From: an uncultured Bordetella sp. | GTDB lineage: Bacteria; Pseudomonadota; Gammaproteobacteria; Burkholderiales; Burkholderiaceae_B | DNA length: 5,223 bases | Assembly: GCA_937881145.1 (NCBI GenBank) | Contig: CALGFL010000148.1 | Span: 1 to 5,223 of the forward strand | Direction of reading: 5' to 3' | Shown: positions 1-5,223 of the stretch, piece after piece | How positions within the stretch are numbered: the first letter of the stretch is position 1 | Layout of the letters: each line of letters opens with the position of its first letter | The notes under the pieces: generated by a model | The model's input: the letters and a program-made list of their open reading frames with translations, nothing else | Databases searched by the model: none | Told to the model about the DNA's origin: nothing | Made by a program: the position numbers and the translations under genes

Positions 1-48
1 GTCGATGACGGCCTGCGCGGGAAGAATGCTGGCAATTGTGCGTTCCAT
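1..48 (-). CDS. Unidentified protein, N-terminal 16 codons only (runs off left edge)
   Basis: The minus strand reads MERTIASILPAQAVID from an ATG at 48-46 and stays open to the window edge. A GGAG Shine-Dalgarno (complement of 55-58) lies 6 nt upstream of this ATG, which favours it over an in-frame GTG at 60-58 that would directly follow the kinase stop codon. The kinase stop is only 12 bp upstream, so the gene is probably the third member of the response regulator-kinase operon. Sixteen residues are too few to name a family, and I do not recognise it. Existence as a gene is inferred from the ribosome binding site, the spacing and the open frame. Confidence 0.6.
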   Translation of the reverse strand, partial: MERTIASILPAQAVID

Positions 49-60
49 GGCGGACTCCAC

Positions 61-2388
61 TCAGGCCGCGCGTTCGTCGGCGCGGGCGATCTCGTCTTCA
101 GTATAAGCAAGCAATCGCAGAGTGAAAGTCGAACCGGAGCCGGGTTGGCTCTGCACCTCGACGCTGCCGCCGTGGCGGGCCGCCACGGTGTTGACGAAGG
201 CCAGGCCCAGCCCCGCGCCGTTGCCGTCGTTGCGCGCGGCCGGGCCTACGCGCGTGAAGGGCTGGAAAATGCGCGGAAGATCTTCCTGCGCGATGCCCAT
301 ACCGCTATCGGCGATATGAATCAACCAGTTCATGCCGTCGCGTTGCAGGGACACGCGCACCCGCCCGCCGCTGGCGGTGTACTTGAGGGCGTTGTCGATG
401 AGGTTGCAGACGGCGCGCAGCAACAAGGCGCGGTCGCCACGAACCAAGGCCTGGGGCAGCACATCGTCGATGGACAGCTCCACCCGGCGCGCCTGGGCCA
501 GCCCCCAGAAATCGTCCATGGCCTCGTGCAGCAACATGTCCAGGTCGATGACCACCTGCGCGAGACGCACCGATTCGGCACGGGTCAGATGCACGAAATC
601 GTCGACCAGCCGCAAGGTGCGTCGCGCCAGCTGGCCGATGCGCGACCAGGCATCGTGCTGCTTTTTCGGATCGGTTTCCTGGCTGTTCAGATAGACCAGC
701 GCGAGGATGGAGTTCTGCGGCGCGCGCATGTCGTGCGAGACGAAGCGCAGCGTTTCTTCGCGCTTGCTCTCGGCCTGGCGTATGGCGCTGATGTCGTTGA
801 ACGTGACGACCGTGCCGGCGAATTCGCCGGCGCTGTTGTGGATGGGCGCGCATTTGAGAATGATGCTGCGGCCCTGGCGGTCCTGGATTTCCATGTCCAG
901 GCGCCAGGGCGAGGCGTCGGACTGCTGGCCGGTCAGGGCAGGGCCGATCTTGCTCAGCACGGCGGCATCGGACACCAGTTGCTCGAGCAGCCAGGTCGTC
1001 GACTGGCCCAGGCGCGGCGCGCGTAGCGCAAGATCGCGAAAGTAGGCCGTCGCGGCGCGGTTGCGCATGCTCAGGCGACCGTCCTTGTCGGAGACGAAGA
1101 CCGGATCGGTGATGCCGTCGAAACCGTCGACGAGAAAGCGGCGCAGGTTGCGCACGCGCGTCAGCGCCTGGCGCAGTTCGTGCAGGCGCGCGCCCATGGC
1201 GTCCTTGCCCGGGTGCGGCCAGAGCTGCGCTTCGTCGAGAATGGGCGGATATTCCTGACTCAGGCGCTGCAGCTCGCCGTCCATATCGGCGAGGAGGGCT
1301 TCCTGCTGGCGCCAGCACCACAGCGGATAGCATGCGAGCAGCATAAGGACGGCCGCCGACGGTGCCACCCAGTATTGCGCGTAGTTCAGCACCATGAATG
1401 TCGTGACCAGCACCAGGGCGGCGGCGGCCAGCGACCACAGCAGGGCGCGGCGCGGCGCCATGCGGCGCAGAGTCAGGCAGGCCAGCAGGGTGCACAGTGC
1501 GGTGCACAGCGCGGTAAGCCAGGCCGGCGCGGTGCGGATCATGAGATCCGCGCGGGCGGCCTGCAGCTGTTCGCCGAGCATCTCGATGCCGCTCAGGCGT
1601 CCCATCGGCGTGGGAAAGCGGCGCGACCAGCCGTCGGGCTGCGAGCCCACAAGCACATACTTGCCCTGGATCTGTGCCGCGGACACCTGGCCGCGCAGCA
1701 CCTGCAGATAAGACACGGCGTGCATGTGGCCGGCGGAACCGGCATAAGCGATACCCGTGCGGCCGCCGGGGCCGGCTCGTTCCAGTATGGCATCAGCTTT
1801 GTCCTCTTCGCCGCCCGCGGCGAGCAAGGCGAGAACCACGTAGCGGCCGTCGCGGCCGTTCTGCAGGCGCGTGCGCCATTGCACGCGGCGGATGATGCCG
1901 TCGCCGTCGGGCAGGCTGTTCAGATAACCCGTGCCCGCGGCCACGGCGGCGAGTTTGTCGTTGGCAAGAACGTTGCGGGTCGGTGCGGTCAGATCATCGA
2001 GCACGGCGGGCAGCACCACATGGCCGTTGCGCCTGATGGCATCGATCAGGAGCGCGTCATCGCCCGGGTTGCGCGAGACCTGGTCGTGGAGCACGGTCAG
2101 GCCGACGGCGCGGGCACCGTGCAGCTTGTCCAGCAATTGCGCGAGCACGCTGCGCGGCCATGGCCAGGGGCCCAGCGCGTCCAGCGACGCGTTGTCGACG
2201 GTGACCAGAAGAATGTCGGACGAAGCCGGCCGGCTCGACCAGGCCATGGCCTGGTCGTAGAGGCTCTGGTCGAACCGGCCCAGGCCGTTGACCCAACCGA
2301 GCAAGACCGCCACGGCGACCAGCAGGCCTATGAGCAAACGGTCCGCGGACCATGCGAAGCGCCTGTGGCGTTCCTGTGCCTGGGCCAT
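61..2388 (-). CDS. CHASE2-PAS transmembrane sensor histidine kinase
   Basis: A 775-residue inner-membrane sensor kinase that should autophosphorylate on His and pass the phosphate to the adjacent OmpR-type regulator. A first membrane helix spans about 18-34. A periplasmic CHASE2 domain follows (about 37-288; GYLNSLPDGDGIIRRV near 154-169 and GKYVLVG near 242-248). Three closely spaced helices come next (about 289-307, 314-334, 340-359), the usual CHASE2 layout. A cytoplasmic linker leads to a PAS domain (about 418-535, FVSDKDGRLS). The HisKA H-box is FVSHDMRAPQ with His552 as phosphoacceptor. The ATPase domain shows the N box (NLIDNALKYT, Asn662/Asn666), G1 (DSGMG, 694-698), the F box (FQPF, 708-711) and G2 (GAGLGL, 724-729). 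All catalytic boxes are intact. The ATG at 2388 lies 21 bp after the regulator stop, with no strong Shine-Dalgarno, suggesting translational coupling. The ligand is unknown; CHASE2 sits on kinases, cyclases and Ser/Thr kinases alike. Confidence 0.94.
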   Translation of the reverse strand: MAQAQERHRRFAWSADRLLIGLLVAVAVLLGWVNGLGRFDQSLYDQAMAWSSRPASSDILLVTVDNASLDALGPWPWPRSVLAQLLDKLHGARAVGLTVLHDQVSRNPGDDALLIDAIRRNGHVVLPAVLDDLTAPTRNVLANDKLAAVAAGTGYLNSLPDGDGIIRRVQWRTRLQNGRDGRYVVLALLAAGGEEDKADAILERAGPGGRTGIAYAGSAGHMHAVSYLQVLRGQVSAAQIQGKYVLVGSQPDGWSRRFPTPMGRLSGIEMLGEQLQAARADLMIRTAPAWLTALCTALCTLLACLTLRRMAPRRALLWSLAAAALVLVTTFMVLNYAQYWVAPSAAVLMLLACYPLWCWRQQEALLADMDGELQRLSQEYPPILDEAQLWPHPGKDAMGARLHELRQALTRVRNLRRFLVDGFDGITDPVFVSDKDGRLSMRNRAATAYFRDLALRAPRLGQSTTWLLEQLVSDAAVLSKIGPALTGQQSDASPWRLDMEIQDRQGRSIILKCAPIHNSAGEFAGTVVTFNDISAIRQAESKREETLRFVSHDMRAPQNSILALVYLNSQETDPKKQHDAWSRIGQLARRTLRLVDDFVHLTRAESVRLAQVVIDLDMLLHEAMDDFWGLAQARRVELSIDDVLPQALVRGDRALLLRAVCNLIDNALKYTASGGRVRVSLQRDGMNWLIHIADSGMGIAQEDLPRIFQPFTRVGPAARNDGNGAGLGLAFVNTVAARHGGSVEVQSQPGSGSTFTLRLLAYTEDEIARADERAA

Positions 2389-2409
2389 GTCAGCGTCGCC
2401 GGGTCCGGC

Positions 2410-3147
2410 TCAGGGCGCGATGGGAAACGGAGAAACGCGCTCGCTGGTTTCCTGTTCGGCGATATGCACCAGGTCGAGTCGGTAGCCCAGGGCGTACGAA
2501 GAGCTCAGGCGCACGCCATGCTGCGCGCGCAGTTGCAGCTTCTGGCGGATATTGGAGAGATGGGTATCCAGCGTGCGCGACGTGGCCGGGATTTCGCGGT
2601 TCCAGACGCTCTCGGCGAGCACATCGCGCGACAGCAGGCGGCCGATGTTGCGAAAGAACAGTACCGCCAGATCGAACTCCTTGGGGGCCAGCACGATATT
2701 GCGGCCGTCAAGGGTGATGAAGCGTTCGGCCGGGTCGATGCGGTAAGCGCCCACCGTGAAGGCCGCCTCTGCCGACTGCACGGGCTGGGCGCGGCGCAGC
2801 AGGGCGCTGATGCGGGCCAGCAGCTCGGCGTGCCGCAGGGGTTTGGAGATGAAATCGTCGGCGCCGGCCTGCAGGCCGTGCACCACGTCTTCTTCCTGGC
2901 TGCGGCTGGTGAGCAGAATGACCGGAATGGCATAGCCGAAGTGGTTGCGCAAATGCCGCAGCACCTCATCGCCGTTCATGTCGGGCAATTGCCAGTCAAG
3001 CAGCACCAGGTCGTACGTGGTGTCGCGCATGGCGCCCAGCAAATCGACGCTTTGCTGGAAACTGTCGCAGTGGTAGCCGGCCGAGGCCAGGACCTGCTGG
3101 ATTTGACGGGCCTGGTCCAGGTCGTCTTCGAGCGACGCGATCTTCAT
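2410..3147 (-). CDS. OmpR/PhoB-family response regulator
   Basis: A 245-residue cytoplasmic DNA-binding regulator, the likely partner of the CHASE2 kinase encoded just downstream. The receiver domain (about 1-118) has the acidic pocket Glu7/Asp8/Asp9, phosphoacceptor Asp51 in LVLLDWQLPDMNG, the switch Thr80 in ILLTSR, Phe99 and the conserved Lys102-Pro103. A short linker (about 119-129) joins a winged-helix C-terminal domain (about 130-227). There, VLAPKEFDLAVLFF, LLSRDVLAESVW, RTLDTHLSNIRQKL and the final YALGYRL hairpin are classic Trans_reg_C features. The length is normal for the family. The start at 3147 is the first residue of the receiver beta strand MKIASLEDD and fits well, although the region just upstream has no good Shine-Dalgarno. 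It is the first gene of a minus-strand operon diverging from the str operon. Regulated genes are unknown; autoregulation through the upstream dyad is a guess. Confidence 0.96.
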   Translation of the reverse strand: MKIASLEDDLDQARQIQQVLASAGYHCDSFQQSVDLLGAMRDTTYDLVLLDWQLPDMNGDEVLRHLRNHFGYAIPVILLTSRSQEEDVVHGLQAGADDFISKPLRHAELLARISALLRRAQPVQSAEAAFTVGAYRIDPAERFITLDGRNIVLAPKEFDLAVLFFRNIGRLLSRDVLAESVWNREIPATSRTLDTHLSNIRQKLQLRAQHGVRLSSSYALGYRLDLVHIAEQETSERVSPFPIAP

Positions 3148-3157
3148 AGGTTTACGC

Positions 3158-3175
3158 TTGTTGGTGAGACAACAA
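3158..3175. repeat. Inverted repeat TTGTTG-N6-CAACAA beside the response regulator start
   Basis: A perfect 6-bp inverted repeat (3158-3163 and 3170-3175) with a 6-nt loop. Its near edge is 10 nt upstream of the regulator ATG on the minus strand. In the mRNA it could form a small hairpin close to the initiation region, which otherwise lacks a clear Shine-Dalgarno; as DNA it could be a weak operator half-site pair. The arms are short, so chance is a real alternative. Confidence 0.3.
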
Positions 3176-3201
3176 ATGATGCAACCGTATGAACGGCTCG
3201 C

Positions 3202-3227
3202 CTTTACATCTCTTAAGGTTTGTAAAG
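3202..3227. promoter_or_regulatory. 26-bp dyad, candidate operator for the response regulator operon
   Basis: The outer arms CTTTACA (3202-3208) and TGTAAAG (3221-3227) are perfect reverse complements. A CTTAAG palindrome (3212-3217) sits on exactly the same centre, so 20 of 26 positions are symmetric. The site lies 55-80 bp upstream of the regulator start codon, just downstream of the weak TATAAA candidate promoter on the minus strand. That position would suit a repressor or an autoregulatory site. OmpR-family regulators usually bind direct repeats, so another dimeric factor is equally possible. The symmetry is seen; the function is inferred. Confidence 0.45.
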
Positions 3228-3244
3228 AGCCAAAGCGCGCAGAT

Positions 3245-3276
3245 TTTATAAAAGTTACTTATGGCTACATGATCAA
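3245..3276 (-). promoter_or_regulatory. Weak candidate promoter for the response regulator-kinase operon
   Basis: The minus strand carries TATAAA (complement of 3245-3250), a five-of-six match to the -10 consensus. The best nearby -35 is TTGATC (complement of 3271-3276), but the spacer is 20 bp, longer than the usual 16-18. The -10 lies in a TTTTATAAAA palindrome (3244-3253), so its direction is ambiguous. The implied 5' leader would be about 90 nt and would contain the 26-bp dyad. Confidence 0.28.
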
Positions 3277-3375
3277 TGCCCTGGTAACACGATACTTTAT
3301 GGGCGGGGAAGTCGAATCCCCCTGATGTGGCCCTAAATTCGGCGGGATTGAATAAAGGGTTCTCCCGATATTCTT

Positions 3376-3404
3376 TTGACAAAAAGACCCATCTGGGCTA
3401 AGCT
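3376..3404 (+). promoter_or_regulatory. Sigma70-type promoter of the str operon (rpsL-rpsG-fusA)
   Basis: A perfect -35 TTGACA (3376-3381) is followed after exactly 17 bp by TAAGCT (3399-3404). The latter keeps the three most important -10 positions (T, A and final T). It is the best promoter in the intergenic region and points at rpsL. Transcription would start near 3411, giving a leader of about 260 nt. Strong expression is expected for a ribosomal protein operon. I saw no comparable match closer to rpsL. Confidence 0.75.
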
Positions 3405-3448
3405 TTCTGGCTCACTGCTACATTTGCGCATAAAAAGGGGCACTGCCT

Positions 3449-3462
3449 GCGGATTTTTCCGC
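3449..3462 (+). repeat. Small hairpin GCGGA-TTTT-TCCGC in the rpsL leader
   Basis: A perfect 5-bp stem with a 4-nt T loop, about 40 nt after the predicted transcription start. It is short and has no following U-tract, so it is not an intrinsic terminator. It may only contribute to leader folding. Confidence 0.3.
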
Positions 3463-3527
3463 TTCGATGCCTGGTTTATCGCAATGAGCCGCCTGGCCAA
3501 GCGCTTGATAGAACCCATGAGCGCGGT

Positions 3528-3556
3528 GCCTGCATATCCTTCTTCAATATGCAGGC
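3528..3556 (+). promoter_or_regulatory. Perfect 10-bp hairpin in the rpsL leader
   Basis: GCCTGCATAT (3528-3537) and ATATGCAGGC (3547-3556) are exact reverse complements around a 9-nt pyrimidine-rich loop, CCTTCTTCA. In RNA two outer wobble pairs (U3527-G3557, G3526-U3558) can extend it. It lies between the promoter and the rpsL start, in the transcribed leader, and lacks a U-tract, so it is not a terminator. It could be a leader RNA element for pausing, stability or protein binding, or a dyad bound as DNA. Confidence 0.55.
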
Positions 3557-3577
3557 GTGACCGGGACGAGGGCCGCT

Positions 3578-3661
3578 CTTTTACGTATGCGACATGGTGC
3601 GACGGAAAACGGGCGGGTCTGTGTGAGCTGCCTACACATCCAGTGGTAATACGTAAAAGGA
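3578..3661 (+). promoter_or_regulatory. Long-range stem that would cover the rpsL Shine-Dalgarno
   Basis: CTTTTACGTAT (3578-3588) is the exact reverse complement of ATACGTAAAAG (3649-3659), an 11-bp perfect inverted repeat. A further U3577-G3660 wobble pair is possible. The right arm includes most of the rpsL Shine-Dalgarno AAGGA (3657-3661). If the leader RNA folds this way, the ribosome binding site is paired. The 60-nt interior holds a smaller stem, TGTGT (3620-3624) with ACACA (3634-3638). The complementarity is directly visible; regulation by sequestration is inferred. Confidence 0.5.
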
Positions 3662-3673
3662 ATTCCCGAGGCC

Positions 3674-4051
3674 ATGCCTACCATCAGCCAACTCGTGCGC
3701 AAGCCGCGCGAAGTCAGCATCAGCAAGAGCAAGAGCCCTGCGCTCGAAAATTGCCCGCAGCGTCGTGGCGTTTGCACGCGCGTCTACACCACCACCCCCA
3801 AGAAGCCGAACTCGGCTCTGCGTAAAGTCGCCAAGGTGCGCCTGACCAACGGTTTCGAGATCATCTCGTACATCGGCGGCGAAGGCCACAACCTGCAAGA
3901 GCACTCGGTGGTGCTGGTGCGCGGCGGCCGTGTGAAAGACTTGCCTGGTGTGCGTTATCACATCGTCCGCGGTTCGCTGGACCTGCAAGGCGTGAAAGAC
4001 CGCAAGCAGTCGCGCTCCAAGTACGGTGCCAAGCGCCCCAAGAAGGCCTGA
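3674..4051 (+). CDS. rpsL: 30S ribosomal protein S12
   Basis: A 125-residue protein of the 30S decoding centre that controls translational accuracy. Recognisable stretches are [66 protein letters not shown] and the basic tail [12 protein letters not shown]. Lys43 and Lys88, the positions where streptomycin-resistance substitutions are known, are both lysine, the sensitive form. Asp89 is the residue methylthiolated by RimO in relatives. The length is normal. The start is fixed by the conserved N-terminus. The Shine-Dalgarno AAGGA (3657-3661) sits 12 nt upstream of the ATG, slightly far, and can pair with an upstream arm. It is the first gene of the str operon and is preceded by a long leader. 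Confidence 0.99.
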   Translation: MPTISQLVRKPREVSISKSKSPALENCPQRRGVCTRVYTTTPKKPNSALRKVAKVRLTNGFEIISYIGGEGHNLQEHSVVLVRGGRVKDLPGVRYHIVRGSLDLQGVKDRKQSRSKYGAKRPKKA

Positions 4052-4238
4052 TTCGTTCAAGCCGATTGCAGTAAGTAATAAACCCGCAAGACCCGAACGG
4101 CACACTGCCGCGAGGAACGTGCAAACGCACAGCATTTTCGGATGCGTGCGGACCGTAAGGGGCCATTTGAATGAATGGCCACGGCCGTGGGGTTCAATCA
4201 ACCCGCGGTTCAACTGAATAGACACAAGGAAGCAAGAA
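4052..4238 (+). promoter_or_regulatory. Structured rpsL-rpsG spacer, candidate S7 autoregulatory site
   Basis: This 187-nt spacer is long for a ribosomal operon and packed with stem-loops. CGGCA-CAC-TGCCG occupies 4098-4110. At 4126-4150, CGCAC and GCAT (A4131 bulged) pair with ATGC and GTGCG, closing on a UUCG loop through a U-G pair. At 4161-4180, GGCCATT-TGAATG-AATGGCC is perfect. At 4185-4208, CCG and GGGTT pair with AACCC and CGG around a CAATC loop, with a bulge. None has a U-tract, so these are not terminators. In E. coli, free S7 binds the S12-S7 spacer and represses translation. The position matches, but I cannot align the structures, so function is inferred. Confidence 0.55.
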
Positions 4239-4709
4239 ATGCCCCGTCGTCGCGAAGTCCCCAAGCGCGAGATTCTGCCCGATCCCAAATTCGGCAGCGT
4301 CGAACTCGCCAAGTTCATGAACGTTGTGATGCTGGACGGCAAGAAGGCCGTCGCCGAGCGCATCGTTTACGGTGCCCTCGAGCAAGTCCAGAGCAAGACT
4401 GGCAAAGAGCCGCTGGAAGTCTTTTCTCTGGCCATCAACAACATCAAGCCCATCGTCGAAGTGAAGAGCCGTCGCGTGGGTGGCGCCAACTACCAAGTGC
4501 CGGTTGAAGTGCGCCCCGTGCGCCGCCTGGCCCTGGCCATGCGCTGGCTGCGCGAGGCCGCCAAGAAGCGCGGCGAAAAGTCCATGGACCTGCGTCTGGC
4601 CGGCGAACTGATCGACGCCTCCGAAGGTCGCGGCGCCGCAATGAAAAAGCGCGAAGACACGCACAAGATGGCCGAAGCCAACAAGGCTTTCAGCCATTTC
4701 CGCTGGTAA
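4239..4709 (+). CDS. rpsG: 30S ribosomal protein S7
   Basis: A 156-residue primary assembly protein that nucleates the 30S head by binding the 3' domain of 16S rRNA and contacts E-site tRNA and mRNA. The N-terminus [20 protein letters not shown], the central [35 protein letters not shown] and the end [20 protein letters not shown] are standard. The length equals the common 156-residue form. The ATG at 4239 is preceded by AAGGA (4226-4230), 8 nt away. It is the second gene of the str operon, with a long structured spacer before it and only 18 nt after it. In E. coli S7 is the translational repressor of this operon. Confidence 0.99.
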   Translation: MPRRREVPKREILPDPKFGSVELAKFMNVVMLDGKKAVAERIVYGALEQVQSKTGKEPLEVFSLAINNIKPIVEVKSRRVGGANYQVPVEVRPVRRLALAMRWLREAAKKRGEKSMDLRLAGELIDASEGRGAAMKKREDTHKMAEANKAFSHFRW

Positions 4710-4727
4710 TACAAGGAACACCCAATC

Positions 4728-5223
<496 letters not shown>

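Larger units (their letters stand above)
3148..3673. other. 526-bp divergent intergenic region between the two-component operon and the str operon
   Basis: No convincing gene is present: short open frames on both strands lack coding-like composition and ribosome binding sites. The right-hand ones run into rpsL out of frame or oppose it. The segment about 3170-3420 is visibly A+T-richer than the flanking genes, as expected for promoters. Contents from left to right are a small inverted repeat beside the regulator start, a 26-bp dyad, a TATAAA candidate -10 for the minus strand, a strong plus-strand promoter, and a long structured rpsL leader. Each is listed separately. Confidence 0.85.

Noticed and set aside
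305..1507. 400-codon minus-strand open frame inside the kinase gene
   Set aside because: It is a frame-shifted copy of the kinase reading with Arg/Pro/Ala-rich sequence; the kinase frame carries all the motifs.
1180..3192. 670-codon plus-strand open frame opposite the regulator and kinase
   Set aside because: It is antisense to two clearly recognisable genes and its protein is low-complexity, rich in Ala, Gln, Gly, His and Arg, with no domain. This is typical of a shadow frame in GC-rich DNA.
3305..3321. GGGGA-AGTCGAA-TCCCC resembles a tRNA T-arm
   Set aside because: No acceptor, D or anticodon arm can be found around it and no CCA end follows, so it is best seen as a chance 5-bp hairpin.
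3152..3382. 76-codon minus-strand open frame in the intergenic region
   Set aside because: It overlaps the promoter region and the dyad, has no ribosome binding site or recognisable domain, and ends against the regulator start.
3467..3487. Six-codon leader peptide ATG CCT GGT TTA TCG CAA TGA
   Set aside because: There is no ribosome binding site and no run of regulatory codons.
3505..3537. Possible second rpsL promoter, TTGATA with a downstream CATAT
   Set aside because: There is no acceptable -10 hexamer at 16-18 bp; the CATAT belongs to the 10-bp hairpin.
4066..4084. A+T-rich TAAGTAATAAA after rpsL as an internal promoter
   Set aside because: No -35 element lies at a suitable distance, and it is probably just post-stop sequence.

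Overview
The window looks like chromosomal DNA from a beta-proteobacterium of the Burkholderiales, most likely Alcaligenaceae (Bordetella/Achromobacter-like). This rests on the GC-rich genes and on the wording of the S12 and S7 proteins, not on a database search. No mobile element, CRISPR array, tRNA or rRNA is visible.

Left part (1-3147, minus strand): a two-component system transcribed right to left. An OmpR-family response regulator (3147 to 2410) comes first. A large CHASE2-PAS-HisKA-HATPase membrane sensor kinase (2388 to 61) follows 21 bp later. After 12 bp comes the first 16 codons of a third, unidentified gene that runs off the left edge. The three are probably one operon. The sensor reads the periplasm through CHASE2, phosphorylates the regulator at Asp51, and the regulator acts on DNA. 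The signal and targets cannot be read from the sequence.

Middle (3148-3673): a 526-bp intergenic region, visibly A+T-richer than its surroundings, between the divergent operons. On the regulator side it has a centred 26-bp dyad (3202-3227), a small inverted repeat near the start codon, and a weak candidate promoter. On the ribosomal side it has a strong sigma70-like promoter (TTGACA, 17 bp, TAAGCT; 3376-3404). A leader of roughly 260 nt follows, with a perfect 10-bp hairpin and a perfect 11-bp long-range inverted repeat whose right arm covers the rpsL Shine-Dalgarno sequence.

Right part (3674-5223, plus strand): the str operon, with rpsL (S12), rpsG (S7) and the first 165 codons of fusA (EF-G). 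The 187-nt rpsL-rpsG spacer holds a run of stem-loops, the place where S7 autoregulation acts in E. coli. The rpsG-fusA spacer is only 18 nt.

The most unusual protein observation is in fusA. Residues 1 to about 100 read as ordinary beta-proteobacterial EF-G, but residues from about 103 to the window edge read like the spirochaete/mitochondrial-type (spd) EF-G, with odd residues beside the G4 motif. This could be a real mosaic gene, a second divergent EF-G lineage, or an assembly or sequence artefact. The most interesting regulatory observations are the RNA structures of the rpsL leader and the rpsL-rpsG spacer.
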